The notes: generated by a model not told the origin, from the sequence alone. DNA of 64,000 nt from Affinundibacterium amnicola (GCF_014284275.1 NZ_JACOFU010000010.1:62001-126000), one strand, 5' to 3'. Positions 54,371 through 63,649 are shown, counted from the stretch's first letter. Program-made: numbers and translations.

Positions 54371-54490
54371 TGTCTAAAGAAGAGCGATGACATCATCATG
54401 GAGGCGTGACTGCAGAGAGCAACACAATCACGAAAAAGACAGGAGCAGTATCTGCTGCTCCATCAGCGAAAAAGCCCAGCGGCCTCTAGT

Positions 54491-54976
54491 TTAGTTTGTT
54501 TTGTGATGTTGCCGGATTCGTGCGCGCCATTCACCAATCGCGGCCAATGCGGCCTGAAATTCACGTTCAATCAAGTCGGCTTCCATGCTGGTAATCACTC
54601 TATCCATCATGGCTTCTGAAACCGCTTCTGCTGCATTCCCCACTTGACTCATGACACGGCAAACCGTTTGCGATAAATCATCGTCGGTAAATTCCTGAGG
54701 CTCTGGCACAATAAAACCTGCCATACCGTGTCGCGCCAACATCGCATGCAAAGGCAATAAGGCATCTTTTACACCAGCTTCATGGCAAAGACTAATAATC
54801 ACCGAGGTTTCTTCAAAAGAAGGGTAATGCGTTTCAATACCCGGCGCTAATTTATTCCGTAAAACATTCACCGACATCTGCATACGTGCCGCCAATGCAT
54901 CCAAACCACCTGGATAAGCGCGGGCAACTTTATACAATGCGTCGTGTTGATTCATGTCGGAATAGCGGCGTGTCAT
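54491..54976 (-). CDS. Phage CII-like regulatory protein
   Basis: A 161-residue protein of the 'phage regulatory CII' type: DALYKVARAYPGGLDALAARMQMSVNVLRNKLAPGIETHYPSFEETSVI (DALYKVARAYPGG and MSVNVLRNKL are the core), a DNA-binding helix-turn-helix near residues 15-45. The helical C-terminus is about 100 residues. There are no phage genes around it, so it is a domesticated regulator or the last trace of a prophage. An internal ATG seven codons in is an alternative start. Confidence 0.78.
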   Translation of the reverse strand: MTRRYSDMNQHDALYKVARAYPGGLDALAARMQMSVNVLRNKLAPGIETHYPSFEETSVIISLCHEAGVKDALLPLHAMLARHGMAGFIVPEPQEFTDDDLSQTVCRVMSQVGNAAEAVSEAMMDRVITSMEADLIEREFQAALAAIGEWRARIRQHHKTN

Positions 54977-55105
54977 AATTTAATTTCTTTCGAGATACAT
55001 GGGCTGCGTCTTGTGATCTTCACAATCCCAAGCAAAGCAGCGAGTTGAAGCAAATTGACATTGTACCGAATCAATATCGAAATAACTATGTACCATTTGC
55101 CACAA

Positions 55106-56014
55106 TCAAGATAATCGTTCGCTCAACAACCGCAACCAGCGATCACTTCCCTCGCCATCGCTGACCACCAAAGCGAAGTCTGTCACCGTTCTGGCCGCAC
55201 GTTCCAATAACTGAATATCGGCTTCGTGCTGGCGCGCAACATGCGGGTCTTCCAGAAAAACAATGCGGCGTATTTTTCTTTCCAGCACCAATTCCGCAAT
55301 TTGCGCATCGCCACCCATGGGGCCTGATAAAAATGGCTGCACCCAATGGCGGCCAGTCTCTTCACCTTTACGCTTTTGCGCTAGTTGATTCAATAATGAT
55401 CCAGTTGTACCGGTCGCGTAACGATGCGCGAATTGATCCAATAATGCAAAATGCTTTTCTGCGATCTGCAGCATATTAGGTTTCAATGCATCATGGGCGA
55501 TCAAAGCAATGCTCTCCTGCTGCAAATCCAAACCAAGCGTGTCAGTAAAATGGGTACGGCTACCGATGGCGAGCGCTTCCAGTTCCAACCACTCACAAGC
55601 CGCTGCCAAGGTGGATAAAAAAGGTTTGCGATGAATCACACATTGACGCTTGAGCGCTAATGCCTCGGGGAAAATCGATGAGTGATCAACCGGATCAATC
55701 AGATAAATAACTGCATCAATCGAATTATGCGGATCGCTATTCACCACATGCGCAACCAACTTCATCAATCCGCCATCACGACCATAGGGAAAGCGCACAT
55801 GTGGGCTACATTGTTCGAGCAAACCGTGCGCCTGAATGGCATCCAAGGTGCGTCCCACCACCACCCATTCAATCTCCAGCGCTTGGATCGATTTCGCGGC
55901 CCGTTGAAATAGCTTTACCAGTGCGGAATCTGGCGCATCTTGGTGGGCACGATTAGCGATCAATCCAATACGCAAACGTGGCTTATCAACAGTCAAAGAA
56001 TCATTCGTCATCAT
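55106..56014 (-). CDS. Tandem methylglyoxal-synthase-like protein
   Basis: A 302-residue protein with two MGS-like domains. The C-terminal one (about residues 160-300) matches methylglyoxal synthase: ESIALIAHDALKPNML, HRYATGTTGSLL, SGPMGGDAQIAELVLERKIRRIVFLEDP, with the catalytic GGDxQ aspartate kept and QHEADIQLLERAA in place of the usual PHxPDxxALxR. The N-terminal domain (about 13-150, LRIGLIANRAHQDA ... SIDAVIYLIDPVDHSSI) has the same fold pattern but lost the motifs. Methylglyoxal synthase turns dihydroxyacetone phosphate into methylglyoxal. The doubled layout is about twice the normal length of 150 residues. It lies 34 bases after an EAL gene and is probably in the same operon. Confidence 0.8.
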   Translation of the reverse strand: MMTNDSLTVDKPRLRIGLIANRAHQDAPDSALVKLFQRAAKSIQALEIEWVVVGRTLDAIQAHGLLEQCSPHVRFPYGRDGGLMKLVAHVVNSDPHNSIDAVIYLIDPVDHSSIFPEALALKRQCVIHRKPFLSTLAAACEWLELEALAIGSRTHFTDTLGLDLQQESIALIAHDALKPNMLQIAEKHFALLDQFAHRYATGTTGSLLNQLAQKRKGEETGRHWVQPFLSGPMGGDAQIAELVLERKIRRIVFLEDPHVARQHEADIQLLERAARTVTDFALVVSDGEGSDRWLRLLSERLS

Positions 56015-56048
56015 GTGCTTCTGCTATCCATACTTTGAGAAAAAATAA

Positions 56049-57344
56049 CTACAGGCGTTCCATACTGTGACGATGAAACTCTTCACACCAACTGATTAAA
56101 TCTTTGCCTGGCATCGCCTGAGCAAAATAAAAACCTTGAATTTCATCGCAGCCCATTAATCGCAAAGCGTTTAATGTAGATTCATGCTCAACACCTTCGG
56201 CGACGACAGACAATCCAAAATTGTGCGCCAAGCCGATGATACTTTGTACGATTTGTTTATCTTGTTGCGAACTGAACATGCCCTGCACAAAGACGCGGTC
56301 GATTTTCAATTCATCTATCGGAAAACGGCGCAAATAGGCAAGCGACGAATAACCTGTGCCGAAGTCATCGATGGATAAACGAAATCCCAAATTCTTCAAC
56401 TCAAATAATAAGGCGGTGGTATGTTCAATGTCATGAATAAATGCACTTTCCGTCACCTCTAAACCAATCGCGGAAGCTGGGAGATTCCAGACCTGCAAAA
56501 GCCGCTCCAAGACTTTGGGCAACTGCTCTAGCGCTAACAGTCGTGCCGATAAATTAATCCAGACCACCACATGCAAACCCTGCTTTTCCCAGTCTGCGGC
56601 TTCTTGCAAAACCTTATTGAAAACCTGGATCGTTAATTGCTCAATCAAGCCAAATTGCTCTGCCGTATCAATCAATAAATTCGTTGTTACGCTTTGCGCA
56701 TGTTCAGTGGGCCAACGCACCAGTGCCTCGACCGACTTAATACTCTTAGAACGCAAATCAACTTTTGGTTGATAACGCACCTCTAAAGCATTTTCATCCA
56801 AAACTTGCTTAATCGCGCGCGGCAAATCATCTGGGCTATGTCGTTGATCACGCTTGGCACTTGCTAATTCGATTCGCAAATTATTTGATTGCGCATTCTT
56901 CAATGCTAAATCTGCGACACGTAACACTTCTACCGCAGACTGCGCATGCAAAGGTGCGCAAGCAATACCAATACTGGGATGGAAGAATATCGTCTGCGAC
57001 TCAATCTTCAATGGTGCACTTAAGGCATTTAATAGACGGTGGCCAGCTAGCACGGCCAAAGCTTCCGAAGATAAATGCGGTAAGATAAACCAGCATTCAT
57101 TTTCAGTCGCAAAAACAAAGCGATCTTTGACGCGCAAGCTAGGGTTTAAGTGATCGTAAAAGTGTTCTTGTACTATCTGAGCATACTGCGGACTTAACAA
57201 AGCTTGCAAGCGATCACTACGCTGTAAGGACAACACCAATACGGCCACCATATGATGTTCGTCGAGATTCTGAATCTCGGTATCTAACATCGACATGAAC
57301 TCATCAAGATGATCGATCAATGCGTGCTTTTGTCTGAGTGTCAT
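56049..57344 (-). CDS. EAL-domain c-di-GMP phosphodiesterase with degenerate GGDEF
   Basis: A 431-residue soluble protein. The N-terminal 170 residues are a GGDEF-like domain without the GGDEF motif (the site reads ATENECWFILPHL). The EAL domain (about 175-425) is complete: EVRYQPKVDLRSKSIKSVEALVRWP, VWINLSARLL, LEVTESAF, LSIDDFGTGYSSLAYLRRFPIDELKIDRVFV and VVAEGVEHESTL. It should therefore degrade c-di-GMP. It follows the HD-GYP gene by 18 bases. Confidence 0.92.
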   Translation of the reverse strand: MTLRQKHALIDHLDEFMSMLDTEIQNLDEHHMVAVLVLSLQRSDRLQALLSPQYAQIVQEHFYDHLNPSLRVKDRFVFATENECWFILPHLSSEALAVLAGHRLLNALSAPLKIESQTIFFHPSIGIACAPLHAQSAVEVLRVADLALKNAQSNNLRIELASAKRDQRHSPDDLPRAIKQVLDENALEVRYQPKVDLRSKSIKSVEALVRWPTEHAQSVTTNLLIDTAEQFGLIEQLTIQVFNKVLQEAADWEKQGLHVVVWINLSARLLALEQLPKVLERLLQVWNLPASAIGLEVTESAFIHDIEHTTALLFELKNLGFRLSIDDFGTGYSSLAYLRRFPIDELKIDRVFVQGMFSSQQDKQIVQSIIGLAHNFGLSVVAEGVEHESTLNALRLMGCDEIQGFYFAQAMPGKDLISWCEEFHRHSMERL

Positions 57345-57362
57345 GGTTTATTGGTTCTTTCT

Positions 57363-59111
57363 TCAAGCACGATAAAAGTCATGACACACTAATCCATAAG
57401 CCCCATCAGGCAAACCCCGTAATATGCTGATGCGTTCAGCATCGCCAACCAAATCCTGTCGCATCAAATCAAACATCAAGGGTTTCTCTAACAAGCTCTT
57501 ATCCGCCCGCGTCAAAATTAATACTTTAGGATCAAGTCTGCGTACCTTATTGTGTTCCAACACAATCGCTATTTCACCAGTGGTTAATTGAATCAAGCTT
57601 CCCACCGGAAATATGCCGATCGCTTGCACAAATTCTTCGACCAAAGGCGCGTGTAATTGGCCTTCAGCCATGCGAAACAATTCTTTCATTGCCTCAAAAG
57701 ACGAACGAGTTTCACCGTAAGGTCGCGCCGATGTCATCGCGGCAAAGCTATCGGCGATCGCCGCCATACGTCCAAAAATACTGATTTCCGCCCCCACCAA
57801 ACCACGTGGGTAGCCACTGCCATCCATACGTTCGTGATGCTGATTAATTCCCATTTTCACATTTGGACTTAATGGTTCTTGCGCTTCCAATAAAGAAATG
57901 CTGGCATCGACATGGGTTTGAATAATGGTGGCTTCATCCGGCGATAATCTACTTGGCTTCGCAAGTAAAGCTTCCGGCATTTCTAATTTTCCGATATCCA
58001 ACAACAAACCAATAAACCCCAACTCGACTAACTGTTGTTTGGAAAAGCCGATATGCCGCCCTAAGGTCAGCATGTAAACGGATACCTTCAATGCGTGAGA
58101 AACTACATTCATATTCTCGGAACGCATGCGCAATAACCACATCATCGCGGAGGGATTTGAAATCACACTGTCGGCCAAGATTTGCACTGTCGGCAGAACT
58201 TCTTTCAGCTCTAGTGACTGCATATTCTTTAAATCTTGGTGCAACTTGTTGATCAAGCCATCCGCTTTTTCCACCACCTCACGCGCACGGATCAATTCCT
58301 CGGTCATACTCACTTGGTCTCGATAATGCACCAGATGGATTTCTTCGGGAATATACTCAGGGCGATGCAATCGATGCTTGTGATGTTTTGGACGTGTCCA
58401 TAAAGAACGATGCAAGTGTCGGCCATACTGACTCCAACGCAACCAGCGCTCCCACCAATTTAAGTCAGCAAGGCTGGCATCACGCGGTTCCATTCCCTGC
58501 ATCATCGCTGCAAATTGTTTGGTCACACCTGTATGCGTACGCGCCAATGCATGCGCCGGAGTTTCATCGGTATGATCGTCTGGTTCAATCTGGGCAAATT
58601 CAACAGGTGGATGAGCGATCACTTTGCGATGATGCAGCGTCTTCTTATGTTGATGTGCTTGCTGGTGGTGACGCAGACGACGTGCTACTGCGTAATCCGA
58701 TTTGGTGAATTTTCTATGCAACCATCCAACCACTCTATCTAATTGACCTTGCTGTGCGTCGATCTCGACACGATGTCCTAAGGCATTCCTAGCATTCGCA
58801 TGTAACTGCTCATGCGGCTTCATTTCATGCAAGAGATCAAAAGGCAAATGCACTAATGCGTGTTCATTGCTGCGGCGAGGATCGATCACCAATTCTTTGA
58901 CCAAACCTTGCAAGGTTGTGAGATCTAAGGCATCGCTCAGCAAAAATCCTTGCAGCATGAATGGGGTTTGCGTCCATGGACGATCTAGTTCTGTAATAAA
59001 CATGCCCAAACGTAGGTCATCAATGCGGATGCGTAATGCCTCACATAATTGATACGCTTTATTGGTCACAAGTAAATCACTTTTTAAAATGGAATAAATC
59101 TTACACAACAC
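57363..59111 (-). CDS. DUF3391 / HD-GYP protein with altered HD pair
   Basis: A protein of about 570-580 residues. The N-terminal DUF3391-like domain (IRIDDLRLGMFITELDRPW, about residues 27-125) is followed by a long His/Lys/Arg-rich linker (about 130-260, e.g. HHQQAHQHKKTLHHRKV), a coiled segment, and an HD-GYP domain (about 330-510). There the first histidine (SHALKVSVYML), QTHVDAS, HHERMDGSGYPRG and AIADSFAAMTSARPY are kept, but the HD pair reads LLLDIGK instead of LLHDIGK. The metal-binding histidine is lost, so catalysis may be lost or changed. No ATG is available: TTG at 59111 or GTG at 59069 must start it. It heads the operon HD-GYP - EAL - MGS-like. Confidence 0.88.
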   Translation of the reverse strand: MLCKIYSILKSDLLVTNKAYQLCEALRIRIDDLRLGMFITELDRPWTQTPFMLQGFLLSDALDLTTLQGLVKELVIDPRRSNEHALVHLPFDLLHEMKPHEQLHANARNALGHRVEIDAQQGQLDRVVGWLHRKFTKSDYAVARRLRHHQQAHQHKKTLHHRKVIAHPPVEFAQIEPDDHTDETPAHALARTHTGVTKQFAAMMQGMEPRDASLADLNWWERWLRWSQYGRHLHRSLWTRPKHHKHRLHRPEYIPEEIHLVHYRDQVSMTEELIRAREVVEKADGLINKLHQDLKNMQSLELKEVLPTVQILADSVISNPSAMMWLLRMRSENMNVVSHALKVSVYMLTLGRHIGFSKQQLVELGFIGLLLDIGKLEMPEALLAKPSRLSPDEATIIQTHVDASISLLEAQEPLSPNVKMGINQHHERMDGSGYPRGLVGAEISIFGRMAAIADSFAAMTSARPYGETRSSFEAMKELFRMAEGQLHAPLVEEFVQAIGIFPVGSLIQLTTGEIAIVLEHNKVRRLDPKVLILTRADKSLLEKPLMFDLMRQDLVGDAERISILRGLPDGAYGLVCHDFYRA

Positions 59112-59180
59112 AACTGATCATCATTTTGCGTATAGCCCTAATCATAACGAGTTTATCTAATCAGGCGGGTGATCGACGAA

Positions 59181-59218
59181 AAAAAACCCGCAAATTAATA
59201 ATCAATTGCGGGTTTTTT
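59181..59218. terminator. Bidirectional terminator
   Basis: Perfect 13-base stem AAAAAACCCGCAA / TTGCGGGTTTTTT with a 12-base loop. It ends the minus-strand CocE-like hydrolase transcript, with MITE copy d lying between that gene's stop codon and this hairpin. Confidence 0.9.
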
Positions 59219-59235
59219 CCTACACAAATAAATGA

Positions 59236-59401
59236 GGACTTACGTAAAATTGTTCCCGCCGGGCTTGCCGACGAAAAGAGTGCCCAAGCAAGACGAGCTT
59301 GGAGCTGACCTCGGACTTCATCTCGAACCTCAACAAGTCCAATAGCTTATTGAGGCCTAGTGAAGGCCAAGGCCTGTGGCATTAGCGGTTTGCGTAAGTC
59401 C
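59236..59401. mobile_element. MITE-like repeat, family 1, copy d (166 bp)
   Basis: Left end GGACTTACGTAAAATTG; right end read inwards GGACTTACGCAAACCGC. The inside differs from the other copies and includes AGGCCTAGTGAAGGCC and GGCCTGTGGC. It is the most divergent copy. It is inserted between the stop of the CocE-like gene (10 bases away) and the shared terminator. Confidence 0.72.
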
Positions 59402-59411
59402 AATCAAACAA

Positions 59412-61376
59412 TTATTTGGCGTTGAGACTTTCATCTAAGGCTGGCAAGATTTGAACCTGTAAACGACTTAATTTGCCTGCGCCTCGATACAGTCGATGAT
59501 TGGCTTTTATAAAATCACTGTCCTTAGCCTGATAAATATTCTCCACATATTTCTGTGGGTTACGATCAATGAATGGGAACCACGAGGATTGCACTTGTAT
59601 CATGATGCGGTGACCTCGCTTAAACGTATGCATCACATCATTGATTGCAAATTTGACCGAATGCACTTCGTTTGGCTGCATCGCTTTGGGCTGTTCTAGG
59701 CTATCGCGGAAACGCGCTCGGAAAGGTTCACCGCGCACTAAAGTCTGCTGTGCGCCACGATTAGGCTCCCCCACTGCGCTATCCATTTTGTTTGGATTCA
59801 CATCTATCAATTTCACCACAAAATCCGCATCACTACCTGTTGTACTGACAAACAAGGCGGCTTCCAATGGGCCTGCAAAAGTGACATCACGTTCCAACAC
59901 CTCGGTTTGATAAGTCAGCACATCAGGACGACTACTCGCAAAACGCTGATCCATTGCCACGTATTGGTTACTCCAGCGATTACCGATCTCGGTGGTATAT
60001 GGCACTGGCTTCGCCGGATCACTAACATATTCATCAAAGCTCAGCGCGGTATCTTGCGGCATACTAAAACCAAGCTTGCCGTCCGCTTGAAAATAGAGTG
60101 ATTTGGTCTGGGTATTCGCTGGCGGCCAACTATCAAAACTACGCCAGCGGTTTGCACCAGTTTCAAAAATCCAAGCCTCGGGCAAAGCTGGTTTGTCACC
60201 ACCTTTCAGATGATGTTTAAAGAAAGCGAATTCAATCGGCTGGTAACTGTAAGAAGTTTTAAAACCAAAATTCGCATCACCAATTTTTTCGCCAGTGGTA
60301 CTAGTCCAACCGCCATGAACCCACGGACCTATCACCAGCGTATTGTTGATACCTGGATTGTTTTTTTCTATAGCCTTATACGTTTGCAATGGTCCATATA
60401 AATCTTCAGTGTCATACCAACCACCAACCGTCATTACCGCAGCTTTGATATTTTTCAGGTGAGGTAATAAGTTCTTAGCTTGCCAATAGCTATCGTAGTT
60501 AGGATGTTCCATCAGCTCATTCCAAAACGGAATCGCCCCTTTGAAATACTTGGTGTTGGCATTCGCCAGAGAACCCATTTCCAAGAAAAATTGATACGCA
60601 TCGGGCACGCCCCAATCAAATCCGCGATCACTATTCACATCGGTAGGAACGGGCCGTGGCTTACCGAAGCCGCTGAAGAAACTGAACGCCAATTGCACAT
60701 TAAATGCACCATTTCTATGCATATCATCGCCGCGGAACCAATCAGCAATCGGCGCTTGGGGCGACGCTGCCTTTAACGCTGGATGTGAGTCAATTGCCCC
60801 TGCTGAAGTGTAAAAACCAGGATATGAAATGCCCCATTGTCCAACCTTACCATTATTCGCGGGCAAATTTTTGATCATCCAATCAATACTGTCATAAGTG
60901 TCGCTGCTTTCATCGACATCATTTTTGCCCATTTTTTTACTAATGTGCGGACGCATGTTAACGAACTCACCTTCTGACATATTCTTTCCACGTACATCTT
61001 GGAAAGCGAAAATAAATCCTTCTTTTTCATAGTCAAATGTTGGCCCCAGGCGCGCTTTATATTTATCTGTGCCATAAGGTGCGACGGCGTAAGGCGTACG
61101 CACCAACAAAATCGGATAACGTTTATTGGCACTTGCATCGTTTGGTACATAGACTGAAGTGAACAATAATTTACCGTCCCGAGCGGGGATTCGGTACTCA
61201 TATTTTGTGTAGTTCTTGCGTATATATTCGGCTCTTTGTGCCGGACTGTCTTTTTCATCAACGACAACTGAGTGACTGGCATTGGCAGCAACGGCGCTTG
61301 GCAAGGCAAACAATTGTATGCCTACCGCACCGCAAAATAAGGCGGCAAACAAATAGCTAGGGACGCGAAATCTCAT
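59412..61376 (-). CDS. Exported CocE/NonD-family (X-Pro dipeptidyl-peptidase S15-like) hydrolase
   Basis: A 654-residue exported hydrolase. The signal peptide is MRFRVPSYLFAALFCGAVGIQ...AVAA. The alpha/beta-hydrolase part has FQDVRGKNMSEG, the nucleophile serine in VGQWGISYPGFYTSAGAIDSHP near residue 190 (GxSxxG form), VGGWYDTEDLYG with the acid and IGPWVHGGW with the histidine. A C-terminal jelly-roll domain ends RLQVQILP. Family members split acyl or X-Pro amide bonds. AGAGG eight bases before the ATG at 61376 sets the start. The substrate is unknown. Confidence 0.93.
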   Translation of the reverse strand: MRFRVPSYLFAALFCGAVGIQLFALPSAVAANASHSVVVDEKDSPAQRAEYIRKNYTKYEYRIPARDGKLLFTSVYVPNDASANKRYPILLVRTPYAVAPYGTDKYKARLGPTFDYEKEGFIFAFQDVRGKNMSEGEFVNMRPHISKKMGKNDVDESSDTYDSIDWMIKNLPANNGKVGQWGISYPGFYTSAGAIDSHPALKAASPQAPIADWFRGDDMHRNGAFNVQLAFSFFSGFGKPRPVPTDVNSDRGFDWGVPDAYQFFLEMGSLANANTKYFKGAIPFWNELMEHPNYDSYWQAKNLLPHLKNIKAAVMTVGGWYDTEDLYGPLQTYKAIEKNNPGINNTLVIGPWVHGGWTSTTGEKIGDANFGFKTSYSYQPIEFAFFKHHLKGGDKPALPEAWIFETGANRWRSFDSWPPANTQTKSLYFQADGKLGFSMPQDTALSFDEYVSDPAKPVPYTTEIGNRWSNQYVAMDQRFASSRPDVLTYQTEVLERDVTFAGPLEAALFVSTTGSDADFVVKLIDVNPNKMDSAVGEPNRGAQQTLVRGEPFRARFRDSLEQPKAMQPNEVHSVKFAINDVMHTFKRGHRIMIQVQSSWFPFIDRNPQKYVENIYQAKDSDFIKANHRLYRGAGKLSRLQVQILPALDESLNAK

Positions 61377-61543
61377 CGAAGAACCTCTCAGAATAGAAAA
61401 TAAGGGCGGCAAAAGTATGACTGAGGATGTCTGACCGCGTTGAGGCGAAATAAGTTCAGCAAATGCACTGGGCTTGATGCGATGTTGAGCCCGACTGTCG
61501 TGGTTACCAGAATAAGCGCAATGCGCTTCTCGAAGTAGTCATC

Positions 61544-62197
61544 TCACTCTGCGGTAAAGTCTGGCAAATCGGCCTCAATTTGCACAATCGAATTCACCCC
61601 TTGCTGGCGCGCTTGCCGCAAAGCCTGATCGGCACGCGATAATACTTGTTCAGAACTATCACCAGGAGAGTTTGCCGTTAAACCGGTACAGAAACTAATC
61701 TGCAGATCAGGAGCGACCTCCTGCCAATCAAACGCTTGCAATCGATCCTTCAAACGTGCCATCGCCTTACCACTTTGATCTAACCAAGTCGTTGGCATCA
61801 CAATCGCAAATTCAGTTGCGCCGATGCGACCAAACGAATCAAGACTACGCAGCACCTGTGAAGCCTCAGTCGTCAGCACCTGCAATATGCGTTTCGTGAC
61901 ATCTTGACCATGCAGTTCCATAATCTCAAGCAAACGATCAATTCCTATAATCGCTACCGTGAAGGTATGCCCTGTTCTTTGTGATCTTTGCAGCTCCGCA
62001 TCCAAACGCTCGATGAGCGTATTTCGGTTCAATGCGCCAGTCAAATGATCGTGAGTAACCAAAGTTTGTAGCTGCGCCATCACCGCCTCTAACTTCGGCA
62101 CTACATCGTCACGACTATAACCTTCTTTAATTTGCGCAATGGCCTCCAACAACTGTTGCTGGGCGAAAGGGATCGTTTGTTTGGTATTTCTTGGCAT
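61544..62197 (-). CDS. GGDEF-like protein with degenerate active site
   Basis: A 217-residue soluble protein. After about 55 helical residues comes a GGDEF fold (TLVTHDHLTGALNRNTLIERLDAEL, then FTVAIIGIDRLLEIMELHGQDV). The signature site reads RSLDSFGRIGATEFAIV: the I-site RxxD is kept, but GGDEF has become GATEF, so cyclase activity is doubtful and it may act as a c-di-GMP-binding effector. The ATG at 62197 is used instead of an upstream TTG. Confidence 0.85.
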   Translation of the reverse strand: MPRNTKQTIPFAQQQLLEAIAQIKEGYSRDDVVPKLEAVMAQLQTLVTHDHLTGALNRNTLIERLDAELQRSQRTGHTFTVAIIGIDRLLEIMELHGQDVTKRILQVLTTEASQVLRSLDSFGRIGATEFAIVMPTTWLDQSGKAMARLKDRLQAFDWQEVAPDLQISFCTGLTANSPGDSSEQVLSRADQALRQARQQGVNSIVQIEADLPDFTAE

Positions 62198-62302
62198 GCA
62201 GGTCGCACTCAAAAAAGGGTTGATCAGAAGCTAATGATAGAAATGCAGCCATCGGATAATTGAGCTTACAATAGCTACTTTAAAGGCGTTCAGCAAGTCT
62301 GT

Positions 62303-63211
62303 ATGAATTTTCTGTCGTATTCCTCACCGCTGCAAGCAATTCACAGCCAACTCTTCCCCGGTATCGAATTGTGGATTAAACGTGATGATCTATTGCACCC
62401 ACAGGTTTCAGGAAATAAATTCCGCAAATTAAAGTACCCATTATTAACGACGCTGCCAGAAGGTCGAACTTTGATCTCGATGGGTGGCGCTTGGTCAAAT
62501 CACTTACATGCACTGGCCTATGCCGGCCATGCTATGGGATTTAACACCATAGGATTAGTCCGTGGCTTAACAGATTCAGAGCAAACCGTAAGCGCAACTT
62601 TACAAGACTGCCGTGACTGGGGCATGCAATTGCATTTTGTATCTCGATCCGGCTATCGAGGATTGCGTGAACATCCAACGCAATGGCAACAGTGGATAGA
62701 TTCAGATCCTGCGCAGTATTTATGGCTGCCGGAAGGAGGCAGTAGTGTCGCTGCCGTTCGAGGCGTGGCAGAGCTAATCGAAGAATTGCCGTGGATTCCA
62801 GAAAGTGTCGTCGTTGCCTGCGGAACTGGCACCACCCTCGCAGGCATCGTCGCGGGAATGCAAAATCGCGGACGCGTCATCGGCATTGTCGCTGTTCAGA
62901 ACGCCGAATACATAAGATCTGATGTGACAAAAATGTTACTCGAGGCGACCTATCCCGCTTTTGAGAATTTTAATATTTTGCACGACTATACCCATGGTGG
63001 TTTCGCCAAGAGCTCTTCCGAGTTGCGCCAGTTTTGTACGCAATTTGTCGAAGAAACCCAGATTCCCATCGAACCAATCTACACGGGCAAGATGTTCTAT
63101 GCCTTGCGTCAATTATGTTTGTCTGGACAATTCAAACAAGGTGAGCGCGTGCTGGCGATTCATACCGGTGGTTTGCAAGGCAATCGAGGCTTTCAGACAA
63201 AACAAGTCTGA
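62303..63211 (+). CDS. PLP-dependent ACC deaminase / D-cysteine desulfhydrase family protein
   Basis: A 302-residue pyridoxal-phosphate enzyme of fold type II. WIKRDDLLHPQVSGNKFRKLKYPLL holds the PLP-binding lysine (in SGNKFRK, near residue 42). SMGGAWSNHLHALAYAGH, LPEGGSSVAAVRGVAEL and VACGTGTTLAGIVAG (phosphate-binding loop) are the other conserved parts, and VLAIHTGGLQGNRGF closes the protein. The group includes 1-aminocyclopropane-1-carboxylate deaminase and D-cysteine desulfhydrase; the true substrate cannot be told from sequence, and D-cysteine-type activity is as likely as ACC deamination. Confidence 0.9.
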   Translation: MNFLSYSSPLQAIHSQLFPGIELWIKRDDLLHPQVSGNKFRKLKYPLLTTLPEGRTLISMGGAWSNHLHALAYAGHAMGFNTIGLVRGLTDSEQTVSATLQDCRDWGMQLHFVSRSGYRGLREHPTQWQQWIDSDPAQYLWLPEGGSSVAAVRGVAELIEELPWIPESVVVACGTGTTLAGIVAGMQNRGRVIGIVAVQNAEYIRSDVTKMLLEATYPAFENFNILHDYTHGGFAKSSSELRQFCTQFVEETQIPIEPIYTGKMFYALRQLCLSGQFKQGERVLAIHTGGLQGNRGFQTKQV

Positions 63212-63220
63212 TAGGAGAAA

Positions 63221-63586
63221 TTAGAAACGATGCTCATCAATCAGATGTTTATTGAAACTGTATTTCGTCCCACCTTGCAAAACATCGACTAATTTTCTCG
63301 GGTTCGCAGCAGAAATAAACACATCAGCAACACCATCTTTCACTCGGAATTTGGTTGCGGGACTCAAGATACAATTTGGCTTGAGCATGATGTGTCGAAT
63401 TATTTTGGCTTTTTCGCTACACAACAAAAAATGATTTTCTTTGCGAAAATTAGCAAGCGGTATATTTAACCACCACCCCTCATCGCTCACGTAACGAACC
63501 AATTGAGAGAACTGTGTATTTCCCTCATGCAGAGCATTCCCTCGTAGTGATTCGTTGGCAATTTGTATCGCTTCAGCTTTATTCAT
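63221..63586 (-). CDS. Hypothetical small protein
   Basis: A 121-residue soluble protein I do not recognise: NKAEAIQIANESLRGNALHEGNT at the start, DEGWWLNIPLANFRKENHFLLCSEKAKII in the middle, and VKDGVADVFISAANPRKLVDVLQG at the end. It converges on the PLP-enzyme gene with nine bases between stops. The composition is protein-like; the ribosome site is weak. Confidence 0.55.
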   Translation of the reverse strand: MNKAEAIQIANESLRGNALHEGNTQFSQLVRYVSDEGWWLNIPLANFRKENHFLLCSEKAKIIRHIMLKPNCILSPATKFRVKDGVADVFISAANPRKLVDVLQGGTKYSFNKHLIDEHRF

Positions 63587-63604
63587 TTCTTAAAATCTCA
63601 AATA

Positions 63605-63631
63605 AAAAAGGGCGAATCATTCGCCCTTTTT
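63605..63631. terminator. Bidirectional terminator
   Basis: Perfect stem AAAAAGGGCGAA / TTCGCCCTTTTT with a three-base loop, 18 bases after the stop of the ABC binding-protein gene on the minus strand. Confidence 0.9.
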
Positions 63632-63649
63632 GGTAACACGCTTAGTTGC

